The notes: generated by a model from the sequence alone, not told the origin. A stretch of 64,000 bases of DNA from a bacterium YEK0313 (GCA_000751295.2 CCMO02000001.1:3438615-3502614); one strand, 5' to 3'. Counted from the first letter of the stretch, positions 25,594 to 37,529 are shown. Translations and numbers: made by a program.

Positions 25594-26052
25594 CTAGATC
25601 CGCTGGTCCTTGATGGTGTTCATCACGAAGCTGGTCTCGATCGAGGCGACACATTTCAGCCGGGCGATCTTTTCCTTGATGAAACGCTCGTACTGGTCGA
25701 GGCCGCCGGTCATCACCTTCAGCACATAGTCGCGCGAGCCGGTGACGAGGTGGCATTCCAGCACTTCGTCCCAGCCGCGGACCGCCTCCTCGAACATGAC
25801 GATCTCGTCCTCGTTCTGGCGGCTGAGCCGGATCGTGGCGATCGCCGCCATGGTCCAGCCATGGGCGGCGGGATCGACGCGCGCGCCATAGCCGCGAATG
25901 ATGCCGGCCTCTTCCAGGCGGCGCAGGCGCCTGAGGCATGGCGACGGTGAGAGGCCCACCCGCTCGGCCAGCTCCTGATTGGTGATCCGCGCATTGGCCT
26001 GGAGCTCACGGAGGATTCGGCGGTCGATATCGTCGGCAATTTTCTGCTGCAT
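25594..26052 (-). CDS. Lrp/AsnC-family transcriptional regulator
   Basis: Small DNA-binding regulator (152 aa) responding to amino acids. Residues about 1-60 form the helix-turn-helix (DDIDRRILRELQANARITNQ, then SPSPCLRRLRRLE) and residues about 65-150 the RAM effector domain (CHLVTGSRDYVLKV). It is divergent from the PLP enzyme at 26176, a typical target of Lrp regulators, with 123 bp between. Its 3' end lies six bases from the convergent monooxygenase. Confidence 0.93.
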   Translation of the reverse strand: MQQKIADDIDRRILRELQANARITNQELAERVGLSPSPCLRRLRRLEEAGIIRGYGARVDPAAHGWTMAAIATIRLSRQNEDEIVMFEEAVRGWDEVLECHLVTGSRDYVLKVMTGGLDQYERFIKEKIARLKCVASIETSFVMNTIKDQRI

Positions 26053-26175
26053 GATGATGCATCTACGGCAGGAAAATGTCGCGGCCAAGCGCAGTCCGCG
26101 CAAAAGTCGCAAGGAACCGCCGCGATGATTTGCTAGGATCGCGCACGCTTGATCCCCAGCGAAGCGAGGCCGCCC

Positions 26176-27462
26176 GTGACCGCCCCGAGACCCTCCAAGA
26201 CCCATGTCGGCAACCACCGCCTGCATCCGGAAACGCTGATGCTGGGCTACGGCTTCGATCCCCTGCTGTCGGAAGGTGCGGTCAAACCGCCGGTCTTCCT
26301 GACCTCCACCTTCGTGTTCAAGACCGCCGAGGAAGGCCGCGATTTCTTCGACTTCGTCGCCGGACGGCGCGAGCCGCCGCAGGGCACCGGCGCCGGCCTC
26401 GTCTATTCGCGCTTCAACCACCCGAACAGCGAGATCGTCGAGGACCGGCTGGCGGTCTACGAGGGCGCCGAAGCCTGCATCCTGTTCTCGTCGGGCATGT
26501 CGGCGATCGCCACCACCCTGCTCGCCTTTGCCAGGCCCGGCGACGTGATCCTGCATTCGCAGCCGCTCTATGGCGGCACCGAAACGCTGCTGACCCGCAC
26601 CTTCGCCGCCCTCGACATCGCGGCGGTCGGCTTTGCCGACGGCGTCAGCGAGGCCGCGGTGCGCAAAGCCGCGGAAGAAGCGCTCGGCAAGGGCCGCGTG
26701 TCGGTGATCCTGATCGAAACGCCATCCAACCCGATCAACAGCGTCATCGACATTGCGCTGATGAGCCGCATCGCCGACACGATCGAAAGGGCACAGGGCC
26801 ACCGCCCGGTGATCGCCTGCGACAACACCCTGCTCGGCCCGGTGTTCCAGCGGCCGCTCGAGCACGGCGCGGACATTTCGCTCTATTCCCTGACCAAATA
26901 TGTCGGCGGCCATTCCGACCTGATCGCCGGCGCCGCACTCGGCAGCGTCAAGGTGATGAAGCCGATCAAGGCCCTGCGCGGCGCCATCGGCACGCAGCTC
27001 GACCCGCATTCCTGCTGGATGCTCGGCCGTTCGCTGGAAACGCTGAGCCTGCGCATGGAGAAGGCGAACGACAATGCCAGGGCGGTGGCCGAATTCCTGC
27101 GCGACCATCCCAAGGTCGAGCGGACCTACTATCTGCCGTTCCTCGCCGAGGGCTCAGCCGAGCGGCGCGTCTACGACGCCCAGTGCCTCGGCGCCGGCTC
27201 GACCTTCTCCTTCGACATCAGGGGCGGCGAGCGGGCGGCCTTCGCCTTCCTCAACGCGCTCGAGATCTTCAAGCTTGCCGTCAGCCTCGGCGGCACCGAG
27301 TCGCTGGCGAGCCATCCCGCGGCCATGACCCATTCGGGCGTGCCGCTCGACGTCCGCCAGCGCATCGGCATTCTGGACACGACCATTCGCCTGTCGATCG
27401 GCGTCGAGCATCCCGACGATCTCATCGCCGACCTCGCGCAGGCGCTTGCCCGCGCGGGCTGA
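26176..27462 (+). CDS. Cys/Met-metabolism PLP-dependent enzyme, methionine gamma-lyase / cystathionine gamma-synthase type
   Basis: Cytoplasmic PLP enzyme (428 aa from the GTG at 26176; a TTG at 26149 would add nine residues). The Schiff-base lysine is Lys241 in SLTKYVGGHSD. Other family residues: YSRFNHPNSE (PLP phosphate/tyrosine contact), ILFSSGMSAIATTL, ETPSNP and the substrate-carboxylate region SLGGTESLASHPAAMTHSGV. Likely a gamma-lyase or gamma-replacement enzyme on methionine or homoserine derivatives; exact substrate uncertain. The divergent Lrp-family gene is the likely regulator. No SAM riboswitch seen in the short leader. Confidence 0.9.
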   Translation: MTAPRPSKTHVGNHRLHPETLMLGYGFDPLLSEGAVKPPVFLTSTFVFKTAEEGRDFFDFVAGRREPPQGTGAGLVYSRFNHPNSEIVEDRLAVYEGAEACILFSSGMSAIATTLLAFARPGDVILHSQPLYGGTETLLTRTFAALDIAAVGFADGVSEAAVRKAAEEALGKGRVSVILIETPSNPINSVIDIALMSRIADTIERAQGHRPVIACDNTLLGPVFQRPLEHGADISLYSLTKYVGGHSDLIAGAALGSVKVMKPIKALRGAIGTQLDPHSCWMLGRSLETLSLRMEKANDNARAVAEFLRDHPKVERTYYLPFLAEGSAERRVYDAQCLGAGSTFSFDIRGGERAAFAFLNALEIFKLAVSLGGTESLASHPAAMTHSGVPLDVRQRIGILDTTIRLSIGVEHPDDLIADLAQALARAG

Positions 27463-27482
27463 GCCGGCCGCCGGCCGCCAGG

Positions 27483-27502
27483 GCGGACCGGGGCCGGTCC
27501 GC
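27483..27502. terminator. Bidirectional hairpin between convergent genes
   Basis: GCGGACCGG and CCGGTCCGC form a perfect 9-bp stem around two bases (more open in practice). It sits in the 46-bp gap between the ends of the PLP enzyme gene and the molybdoprotein gene. No T-run on either side. Confidence 0.5.
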
Positions 27503-27508
27503 GCTGGC

Positions 27509-29764
27509 TCAGGCGAGGAGATCCTCGAGGCGGACCGGGAAGCGCCTGATGCGCACGCCGGTGGCGTGCCATATGGCGTTGGCGATAGCACCGACCGTTC
27601 CGGTAATGCCAACCTCGCCGACGCCCTTCACGCCGAGCGCGTTGACATAAGGGTCGTCCTCCTCGACGAGGATGGCCTCGAGCGAGGGCACATCGGCATT
27701 GACCGGGACATGGTACTCGGCAAGGTCGGCATTCATGATCCGGCCGGTCCGATGGTCCTGGACCGCCCCCTCCTGCAGCGCGAAGCCGACGCCCCAGATC
27801 ATGCCGCCGAAATATTGGCTGCGCACCAGGCGCGGGTTGATGACGCGGCCGGCGGCGAAGGCCCCGACCAGCCGCGTCGCCCGCACCTGGCCGAGATCCG
27901 GATCGACCTTGACCTCGGCGAACACCGCGCCATGGGTATACATGGCATGGGCCTCCGCCGCAGCCGGGTCGCGCATCGCCTTGGCGAAACCGACCACCTC
28001 GGCGCGGCCGGCGCGCCGGAGGATCTCCACATAGCTCTCGCTGCGCGTTTCGTCGTCGCGGCGATGGAGCCGGCCGGACCGGGCGACGAGCCCGATATTG
28101 CCGGCGCCGAACAGCGGCGAAGCCGGATCGGCGCTGGCCAGCTCGGCGAGCCGTGCAAGCGCATCCTCGCCGGCATTGTGAAGCGCGAGCCCCGCGCTTG
28201 CCGTATGGCCCGAGCCGCCGGCAATGCCGCCGTCGGGCAGGCTGGACCGTCCCGAATGGAACTCGACCTGGTCGATATCGAGGCCGAGCGCCTCCGCCGC
28301 GATCTGGGCGAGCGCCGTCCAGGCGCCCTGCCCCATATCGGCTCCGCTCGTTTCGACCAGCGCGGTGCCGTCGGCGCGCAGGGTCGCGCGCGCCTCGGCC
28401 GGGAAATGCGGGCAGCGGAACAGCGCCGTGCCCATGCCCCAGCCGACCAGGAACCCTTGCCCGTCGCGCATCTGCCCTGGCGCAAGCGGCCGGCCGGCCC
28501 AGCCGAAGCGCTCCGCTCCTTGCGCATAGCATTCGCGCAGGGCCTTGGACGAAAACGGCCGGCCGGTGCCGGGTTCGGTTTCCGCGTAATTGGCAAGCCT
28601 GAAGGCGAGTGGATCCATCCCGCAGGCTTCGGCGGCCTCGTCGATGGCGGTTTCGAGCGCGGCCGAACCGGACGCCTCGCCCGGAGCGCGCATCGGTCCC
28701 GGCGTGCCGGTATCGAGCCTGAGGCCGTCATGCTCGGCAAGGATGGCCGGGCTCGCATAAAGCGACAGCGACGCATTGGCCGCCGGCTCGACGAACTCGT
28801 CGAAGCTCGACGTCGCCGCGAGCGCATGATGGTGCAGCGCCGTGATGCGCCCGGCACGATCGGTGCCGATGCGGAGCTTCTGCCAGGTCTGGCCGCGATG
28901 ACCAACCGGGCCGTACATCTGCGACCGGGTCAGCACCAGCTTGACCGGCCGGCCGAGCATGCGCGCCGCGAGCACGGCCAGGATCTGCGGCCCGTTGAGG
29001 ATCGCCTTAGACCCGAAGCCGCCGCCGAGGAACGGCGAGCGGATGAGCACGTTTTCGGCGGGAATGCCGAAATAGGCCGCATAGGCGGCACAGCTCAGCG
29101 CCATCGCCTGATTGGGCATGTCGATGACGACACGGTCGCCCTCCCAGGCGGCGACAATGGCATGCGGTTCCATGGCATTGTGGTACTGCGCCGGCGTTGC
29201 GGTCTCTGTTTCCGTCACCCGCTCGGCGGCGGCGAAACCCGCGGCGAGATCGCCGAAGGCCGTCCGCGGCGGCGAACCGACGCCGACCGCCGCTGGCGCG
29301 AATGCCAGGCCGCTCGAGCGCCCGGTGCGTGGGCTCTCGACCGCATATTGCGGCTTCAGCAGCACCGCGCCCTCGGTCGCCGCCTCCAGCGTTTCGGCGA
29401 TCACCAGGGCGATCGGCTGGTTGGCATAGCGCACGCCGTCATCCTGCAGCACCTCCACGCGGAAGCCGAAGGGCGGCATCTTTTCGTTCGGATCATGCGC
29501 CAGCGGCGGCCGGTTGGCCGGCGTCAGCACCTCGACGACGCCCGGATGGGCCTTGGCGGCGGCGACGTCGAGACGGGTCACCCGCCCGCGCGCGGCGCTG
29601 CTGACGGCCGTGACGGCGTAGAGCAGGCCTTCAGGATGATTGTCGGCGGCGTAGACGGCACGGCCGGTGACCTTGAGGGTGCCGTCGCGGCGGGTCAGCG
29701 GCTGACCGGCATTGGAGCCGTGCCGGCGCTGCTGGCTGAATCGGGGAGCAGTCTCAGGCGACAT
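27509..29764 (-). CDS. paoC: Aldehyde oxidoreductase, molybdenum-binding subunit (PaoC/XdhB type)
   Basis: Large subunit (751 aa) of a xanthine-oxidase-family enzyme, binding the molybdenum cofactor. Seen motifs: LGGGFGSK (Moco contact), PMRAPGEASGSAALE, GADMGQGAWTAL, and the catalytic Glu in GVGEVGITG (about Glu717). The ATG at 29764 overlaps the end of the FAD subunit by 11 bp. With the two genes upstream it reproduces the heterotrimer PaoABC of E. coli, a periplasmic oxidase for a broad range of aldehydes. I see no Tat signal on any of the three subunits here, so location may be cytoplasmic. The symbol is by similarity. Confidence 0.88.
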   Translation of the reverse strand: MSPETAPRFSQQRRHGSNAGQPLTRRDGTLKVTGRAVYAADNHPEGLLYAVTAVSSAARGRVTRLDVAAAKAHPGVVEVLTPANRPPLAHDPNEKMPPFGFRVEVLQDDGVRYANQPIALVIAETLEAATEGAVLLKPQYAVESPRTGRSSGLAFAPAAVGVGSPPRTAFGDLAAGFAAAERVTETETATPAQYHNAMEPHAIVAAWEGDRVVIDMPNQAMALSCAAYAAYFGIPAENVLIRSPFLGGGFGSKAILNGPQILAVLAARMLGRPVKLVLTRSQMYGPVGHRGQTWQKLRIGTDRAGRITALHHHALAATSSFDEFVEPAANASLSLYASPAILAEHDGLRLDTGTPGPMRAPGEASGSAALETAIDEAAEACGMDPLAFRLANYAETEPGTGRPFSSKALRECYAQGAERFGWAGRPLAPGQMRDGQGFLVGWGMGTALFRCPHFPAEARATLRADGTALVETSGADMGQGAWTALAQIAAEALGLDIDQVEFHSGRSSLPDGGIAGGSGHTASAGLALHNAGEDALARLAELASADPASPLFGAGNIGLVARSGRLHRRDDETRSESYVEILRRAGRAEVVGFAKAMRDPAAAEAHAMYTHGAVFAEVKVDPDLGQVRATRLVGAFAAGRVINPRLVRSQYFGGMIWGVGFALQEGAVQDHRTGRIMNADLAEYHVPVNADVPSLEAILVEEDDPYVNALGVKGVGEVGITGTVGAIANAIWHATGVRIRRFPVRLEDLLA

Positions 29765-30812
29765 GGCGCGCTCCGGTCGTGGCGGAAAAGGCCGAGGCCG
29801 GCAATGCCGGCATGGTCTCGGGCGTCCCTTCCAGGGCAAGGGTCAAGGCGCGCACGACGATGCGGCGCGCCAGCACGATCTTGAAGGCATTGTCGCCGGA
29901 GGGGCGCGCCTCGGCGAGCGCCCGGTCGGCGGCGCGGGCCAGAAGCTCCGCCGTCGGGCGCTCGCCGATCAGCAGCGCCTCGGCGTCCCGCGCCCGCCAG
30001 GGCTTTGCGGCGACGCCGCCCAGCGCGATGCGCGCGCCGGCGATCGTGCCGGCCTCGATGTCGAGCGCCGCAGCGGCGGAGACGACGGCAAAGGCATAGG
30101 AGGTGCGCTCGCGCAGCTTCAGATAGCGGGCATGGTGGCGGAACGCCGCCGCCTCTGCCGGCAGCCTGAGAGCGACGATGAGATCCCCGGGCTCCAGCAC
30201 CGTCTCCCGCTCGGGCGTCGTGCCCGGCAGGGCATGGAGAAGGTCCAGAGGTATCTCGCGCGCACCACGGGCGCCCTCCACTTCGACCACGGCGTCGAGC
30301 GCGACGAGCGGCACGCAGAAGTCGGAGGGATGGGTGGCGACGCAGCCCTCGCTCCAGCCGAGCACGGCATGGAGGCGGTTGTCGCCCGCACGCGCATCGC
30401 AGCCGGTTCCCGGCGCGCGCCGGTTGCAGGCTGCCGCGGGATCGCCGAAATAGGCGCAGCGCGTGCGCTGCATGAGGTTGCCGCCGACCGTCGCCGCGTT
30501 GCGCAATTGCGCCGAGGCCCCGGACAGCAGCGCCTCGGCGACCACCGGAAAGGCACGCGCGAAACGCGCGTCATAGGCAAGATCGGCATTGCGGACGAGC
30601 GCGCCAATGCGCACGGCGCCGTCCGGCAGCCACTCGATGCGGTCGAGGCCGGGCAGCCTGGAAATGTCGATGACGCGCTCCGGCCTGCTGACCCCGACCT
30701 TCATCAGGTCGACGAGATTGGTGCCGGCCGCCAGATAGGCCGAGCCCGGCAGAACGCCGCTCGCCACCGCCTCCGCGACGGTCGCCGGCCGGACATAGTC
30801 GAAACGGTTCAT
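29754..30812 (-). CDS. paoB: Aldehyde oxidoreductase FAD subunit with a predicted 4Fe-4S cluster (PaoB type)
   Basis: Medium subunit (352 aa). FAD is bound by YLAAGTNLVDLMK (about residues 26-38) and NAATVGGNLMQRTRC (about residues 105-119). Cys119, Cys129, Cys138 and Cys157 lie in an insertion (RTRCAYFG, ACNRRAPGTGC, EGCVATHPSD) that in E. coli PaoB carries an additional [4Fe-4S] cluster; ordinary XdhA/CoxM subunits lack it. This places the enzyme with PaoABC and 4-hydroxybenzoyl-CoA-reductase-like relatives. ATGA overlap with the iron-sulfur subunit gene upstream and an 11-bp overlap downstream show one operon. Confidence 0.88.
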   Translation of the reverse strand: MNRFDYVRPATVAEAVASGVLPGSAYLAAGTNLVDLMKVGVSRPERVIDISRLPGLDRIEWLPDGAVRIGALVRNADLAYDARFARAFPVVAEALLSGASAQLRNAATVGGNLMQRTRCAYFGDPAAACNRRAPGTGCDARAGDNRLHAVLGWSEGCVATHPSDFCVPLVALDAVVEVEGARGAREIPLDLLHALPGTTPERETVLEPGDLIVALRLPAEAAAFRHHARYLKLRERTSYAFAVVSAAAALDIEAGTIAGARIALGGVAAKPWRARDAEALLIGERPTAELLARAADRALAEARPSGDNAFKIVLARRIVVRALTLALEGTPETMPALPASAFSATTGARHVA

Positions 30813-31306
30813 GCCGCGTCCCTCCGGTTCGCCGCCGTGATGGCTCTCTGCGCGCCCAGCACGGCCTCGGTAATGCCCTGATAGGCGCCACAGCGGCAGA
30901 TATTGCCGCTCATCAGCTCGCGGACGCGCTCCGGATCGTCGCCGGCATGGCCTTCGGCGATGAGGCCGATGGCACTCATGATCTGGCCGGGCGTGCAATA
31001 GCCGCACTGAAAGCCGTCATGGGCGATGAAGGCGGCCTGCACCGGGTGCAATGTCTCGCCGTCGGCCACGCCTTCGATGGTGGTGACCTCCGCCCCGTCG
31101 AGGCTCGCGGCGAGGATCAGGCAGGCGTTGAGCCGCCGCCCATCGACCAGGACGGTGCAGGCGCCGCACTGGCCGCGGTCGCAGCCCTTCTTCGTGCCCG
31201 CCAGATCGAGCCGCTCGCGCAACAGGTCGAGCAGCGTCACGCGCGGGTCGTCGAGCGCGAGCGCGTGGCTCCGGCCATTGATCGTGAGGCTGATGGAGAG
31301 TGACAT
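30809..31306 (-). CDS. paoA: Aldehyde oxidoreductase 2Fe-2S subunit (PaoA type)
   Basis: Small subunit (165 aa) with two [2Fe-2S] clusters. The plant-ferredoxin-type cluster uses GCDRGQCGACTVL plus a later Cys in RLNAC; the second helical cluster uses GFQCGYCTPGQ and NICRCGAY. GGAG lies upstream of the ATG at 31306. The E. coli homologue has a Tat signal peptide for periplasmic export, but this protein begins MSLSISLTINGRSH with none, so the complex probably stays in the cytoplasm. First gene of the operon; a TetR gene is divergent. Confidence 0.92.
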   Translation of the reverse strand: MSLSISLTINGRSHALALDDPRVTLLDLLRERLDLAGTKKGCDRGQCGACTVLVDGRRLNACLILAASLDGAEVTTIEGVADGETLHPVQAAFIAHDGFQCGYCTPGQIMSAIGLIAEGHAGDDPERVRELMSGNICRCGAYQGITEAVLGAQRAITAANRRDAA

Positions 31307-31462
31307 GGGGTACTCCATTCAGTGATCGTGATGTATGGATCGAAGCGGCCGCGAGGCGGCACGGACTTCGGCAATGGTGAGAGAGTGAGCGAGAACGGCC
31401 CGCCGGCCCCGATCGGGCGATCTGTGCCTCCGTGCACCGTCCCGATCCGCGCCCTAGATATA

Positions 31463-31477
31463 CGGAGGCCGCCTCCG
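31463..31477. promoter_or_regulatory. Probable operator of the second TetR regulator
   Basis: 15-bp palindrome CGGAGGC-C-GCCTCCG between the oxidoreductase operon and the divergent TetR gene. Both the CGGAG-N5-CTCCG core and the flanking context (TATA before; TTA or TTTA then CAAGAG after) recur at the first TetR locus (13461-13488). Confidence 0.7.
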
Positions 31478-31547
31478 CTTATCAAGAGGGGGCCGAGCCT
31501 GTTCGAAAGGCGAATTCCGTTCGCGAGCCCGTTTCCGTTTGAGCGCC

Positions 31548-32132
31548 ATGGCACCTGAGACCAAGAGCAAGCCCCGCAAGCCGCGCGCGGATTCGCTGCG
31601 CAACCGCGAACTGCTGCTCGAAGCCGCCACCGAGGTCTTCAGCGCCGGCGGTTCGCAAGCCAGCCTCGAGGCGGTCGCGCGTCGGGCCGGCGTCGGCATC
31701 GGCACACTCTATCGCCATTTTCCCACGCGCGAGGCGCTGTTCGAAGCGGTTTATCGCCGCGAGGTCGACCAGCTCGGCGATCTCGACGATCAGCTCGCCC
31801 GCGCCGACGCGCCGGTCGACGCGCTGCGCCGCTGGCTGCATGCCAATGTCCGCCTCGTCGCGACCAAGAAGGGCATGATCGAAGCCCTGCAGCTCGGCGC
31901 GCACGGATCGAGCGAACTGAAGGCCTATTCGTTCGAGCGCCTGACAGCGGCGATCGGCCTTCTCCTGGCCCGCGGCGTCGCGGCCGGCGACCTGCGCGCC
32001 GACATCACGCCGGACGACCTGCTGCGCACCCTGGTCGGCATCTTCTATTCGCAGGGCCCGGCGGACTGGCAGCCGACCGCCCTGCGGCTGGTCGACGTTT
32101 TCGTCGACGGACTGCGCAGGCATCGCGGCTGA
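31548..32132 (+). CDS. TetR-family transcriptional regulator
   Basis: Regulator of 194 residues, paralogous to the TetR at 13497. Helix-turn-helix in residues about 20-65 with GVGIGTLYRHFPTREALFEA. C-terminal domain of the same subgroup (KKGMIEALQLG, ELKAYS). The ATG at 31548 is preferred to a TTG three codons earlier. It is divergent from paoABC with a perfect palindrome between; therefore a likely aldehyde- or aromatic-responsive repressor of that operon (inference). A hairpin follows its stop. Confidence 0.9.
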   Translation: MAPETKSKPRKPRADSLRNRELLLEAATEVFSAGGSQASLEAVARRAGVGIGTLYRHFPTREALFEAVYRREVDQLGDLDDQLARADAPVDALRRWLHANVRLVATKKGMIEALQLGAHGSSELKAYSFERLTAAIGLLLARGVAAGDLRADITPDDLLRTLVGIFYSQGPADWQPTALRLVDVFVDGLRRHRG

Positions 32133-32136
32133 GCAT

Positions 32137-32157
32137 CGGCCTTCCGCCGGAGGGCCG
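32137..32157. terminator. Hairpin after the TetR gene
   Basis: CGGCCTTCC and GGAGGGCCG pair over nine positions (one G-T pair) around GCC, four bases after the TetR stop and before the convergent clpC-like gene. No T-run. Confidence 0.4.
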
Positions 32158-32228
32158 CGCATTTCACGTTCAACTGCGCGCGCCGAACCACGGCAGCGTG
32201 TCCCGCAGCGCGGGCCAATGGAAGGCGA

Positions 32229-35114
<2,886 letters not shown>

Positions 35115-35339
35115 GCGATCCACCCTGAATGCCATGCCTCGGCCGATCGATTAGAGGAGCAAACGGCAGGAGGCGCAAGCGCGCCGGCCGTCGCCAAGCG
35201 GTCACGGCCGGCCCGCGCGGACGGCAAACCACCACCGGGCCTGGCGCCGACGATGCCAACACAAAAATGCGAAATCAGCCTGCTATGAGGGGATTCGGAC
35301 GCCTCTCGCCGTCATAGAATGCCAAGGACAGCACAGCCC

Positions 35340-36644
35340 ATGCCTCCCGCTTCATCCGCAGCTCGCCAGACGGCCACCGCCCGCCGCGTCGTCGCCGTCG
35401 TGCTCGATGGCCTGCGCCGCGACTTCGTCCGCCCGGAGACGACGCCGGCACTTGCGGCGCTGCGCCGGCGCGCGAGCTGGTTCGCCGCGCACCGCACCGT
35501 GTTTCCGTCCCTGACGCGCGTCGTCTCGGCCTCGTTCGCCACCGGCTGCCGGCCCGCCAGCCACGGCCTTGCCGGCAACACCATCGCCCTGGCCGATGAC
35601 GGCGAGCTCGCGCTGCACGATGTCGGCCGCCCCGACTTCATCGATCTGAAGCGCCGCCTCACCGGCTCAGTCCTCGCCCGTCCGACGCTGGCGGCCAGGC
35701 TCGCGCCCCATGGCGGCGCGGTGATCGTCAACAATGTCTCTCCGGGCGCCGCCTATCTGCACGACCCGGAAGGCCACGGCCATGTCTTCAACCGGGCCGG
35801 CTCCTTCGGCCCGGGCCGGCGGCCGCTTCTCGGCGCGGAGGCGCTCGTCGCGACGCCGGACCTCGCCGGCGATCGGATCGCGACCGACCGCTTCATCGCC
35901 GAGATGTTCGGTGCCCGCCGGCCTGCCTTCGGTCTTCTCTGGCTGTGCGAGCCGGATACGACCCAGCATGCCGTGCCGCTCGGCTCGGCTGCCCACCGCG
36001 AAACCTTGAAGGCCGCCGATGCCCATGCCGCCATGGTGATCGCCGCCGTCGAGGCCGCGCGCGCGACGGGGGAGGATATCCTGCTGATGGTCGGCTCCGA
36101 TCACGGCCATCAATCGATCAAGGGCGTCATCGACATCGAGGCGGAGCTGGTCGGCGCCGGCCTCAAGGCCGCGCGCGGCTCGCGCGAGGTTCTTGTGGCC
36201 CCCAACGGCACGGCGGCCCTGATCTATGTCGATGCGGCGGCGCAAGAGCGCGTCCCCGCCATTGCGGCGTTCCTCGCGGCGCAGCCCTGGGTCGGCCAGG
36301 TCTTCGCGCCGGACGCCTTCGCGGCCATCGGCGTGCCCGCCGGCGGCGGCCTTGCCCTGGCCGTCGCGCTCGCCGCCTCCGACGAGGCGAATGATGACGG
36401 GACCCCTGGCCTAAGCTTCGAAGCCCTGCCTGTCGAGGGCAAGAGCGCCCATCTCGGCTTCGGCTCGCATGGCGGACTCGGACGTTTCGAGCAGTCGCCG
36501 ACCCTGCTGCTCGAGGGCGGCGGCTTTGCCGCCGGCCGCAGCATCGAGGAGGCGAGCTCGATCGTCGATCTCGCCCCGACCTTCCTGCATTTTCTCGGCA
36601 TCGTGGCCGATGGGATCGACGGCCGAGCGCTGCAGACAATTTAG
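35340..36644 (+). CDS. Alkaline-phosphatase-superfamily phosphodiesterase/pyrophosphatase
   Basis: Metal-dependent hydrolase (434 aa; an ATG at 35319 would add seven residues). Ligands of the two-metal site: VVLDGLRRD (Asp about residue 22), nucleophile Thr in FPSLTRVVS (about residue 58), CEPDTTQHA (Asp, His about residues 203-208), GSDHGHQ (about residue 255) and GFGSHGG near the C-terminus. This is the nucleotide pyrophosphatase/phosphodiesterase (NPP) layout. No clear signal peptide is visible, so it may act in the cytoplasm on imported phosphodiesters. Its stop codon overlaps that of the convergent GpdQ-like gene. Confidence 0.87.
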   Translation: MPPASSAARQTATARRVVAVVLDGLRRDFVRPETTPALAALRRRASWFAAHRTVFPSLTRVVSASFATGCRPASHGLAGNTIALADDGELALHDVGRPDFIDLKRRLTGSVLARPTLAARLAPHGGAVIVNNVSPGAAYLHDPEGHGHVFNRAGSFGPGRRPLLGAEALVATPDLAGDRIATDRFIAEMFGARRPAFGLLWLCEPDTTQHAVPLGSAAHRETLKAADAHAAMVIAAVEAARATGEDILLMVGSDHGHQSIKGVIDIEAELVGAGLKAARGSREVLVAPNGTAALIYVDAAAQERVPAIAAFLAAQPWVGQVFAPDAFAAIGVPAGGGLALAVALAASDEANDDGTPGLSFEALPVEGKSAHLGFGSHGGLGRFEQSPTLLLEGGGFAAGRSIEEASSIVDLAPTFLHFLGIVADGIDGRALQTI

Positions 36645-37477
36645 CCGGCTTTGACCCGGCCGGGATAATCCGGATCCGGCAGGAACGGATAGGGACCGGC
36701 CGCCGTCTCGACATAGGCCGTGTGGCTGACGAGGCCGGCCGTCTCGCTCCAGACATGGAGATGGAAGGCCGCCGGCTCGAAATTGAAGTTCGGCTCGGCC
36801 GTGTCCTTGAAGTCGAGCACGACCTGATGGGCGATGCTGGGGCCGATCTGCGCCAGCGTGCCGGCGAACAGGGCCTGGATCGGCCGATGGTGATGACCGC
36901 AGAGGATGCGCACGATCTGGCTGTTGGCCCGTACGATGCCGGCGAACTCCCTGGCGCCCTCCAGCAGCATGATCTGGTCCATCAGCTGGACGCCGCAGGC
37001 AAAGGGCGGATGGTGCATGACGACCACCGTCGGCTTCGCCGGATCCTCGGCCAGTCGGTCGGCGAACCAGGCGAGCCGCTGCCCGCACAGCGCGCCGGCC
37101 CCCGATCCCGGCTTGACCGTGTCGAGCCCGATCATGCGCAGCGGGCCGAGATCGGCGGTCCACTGGGCGAATGTGTCGTGCTGGGCAAGGCCGGGATAGC
37201 CGGCCAGCACGGTCTTCAGGTTCTCGCGCCGGTCGTGATTGCCAGGCACGAGCCAGACCGGCATGGTGAGGCGGTCGAGCAGACGCTTCAGCACCTCATA
37301 TTCGGCGATCAGGCCGTTATCGGCGAGATCGCCCGAGATCACCACCACGTCCGGCAGCGGATCGAGCCGCATGAGCGCCGCGACGGCGCGTTCGGCGAGC
37401 ATGTTGGTTTCCACCACCCGATAGGCCGGCAGGCCGTGCGGGCGAATGTGAAGGTCGGTCAGGTGGGCGATCAGCAT
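36641..37477 (-). CDS. GpdQ-type glycerophosphodiesterase (metallophosphoesterase)
   Basis: Class III cyclic nucleotide / glycerophosphodiester phosphodiesterase (278 aa). The binuclear metal ligands Asp8, His10, Asp50, Asn80 and His195/His197 stand at the very residue numbers known for Enterobacter GpdQ, and MHHPP (His155/156) supplies the remaining one. GpdQ hydrolyses glycerophosphodiesters to sn-glycerol 3-phosphate and can attack other diesters. The close CpdA family (cAMP phosphodiesterase) is the alternative. The IS481-family element starts 47 bp before the start codon, so its native promoter may be split off. Confidence 0.9.
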   Translation of the reverse strand: MLIAHLTDLHIRPHGLPAYRVVETNMLAERAVAALMRLDPLPDVVVISGDLADNGLIAEYEVLKRLLDRLTMPVWLVPGNHDRRENLKTVLAGYPGLAQHDTFAQWTADLGPLRMIGLDTVKPGSGAGALCGQRLAWFADRLAEDPAKPTVVVMHHPPFACGVQLMDQIMLLEGAREFAGIVRANSQIVRILCGHHHRPIQALFAGTLAQIGPSIAHQVVLDFKDTAEPNFNFEPAAFHLHVWSETAGLVSHTAYVETAAGPYPFLPDPDYPGRVKAG

Positions 37478-37523
37478 GGCGGCCTCGTCGGCGGAACGGG
37501 CCCTCGGGCAAGGGCCACGCCCG

Positions 37524-37529
37524 CCTAGG
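37524..37529. repeat. Target-site duplication CCTAGG, left of intact IS
   Basis: Six-base duplication at the left boundary; the same bases follow the right end at 38556-38561. Confidence 0.88.

Noticed and set aside
26053..26175. SAM riboswitch ahead of the Met-gamma-lyase-like gene
   Set aside because: The 123-bp gap shows no SAM-II or SAM-I-like structure that I can see; the divergent Lrp gene explains regulation.
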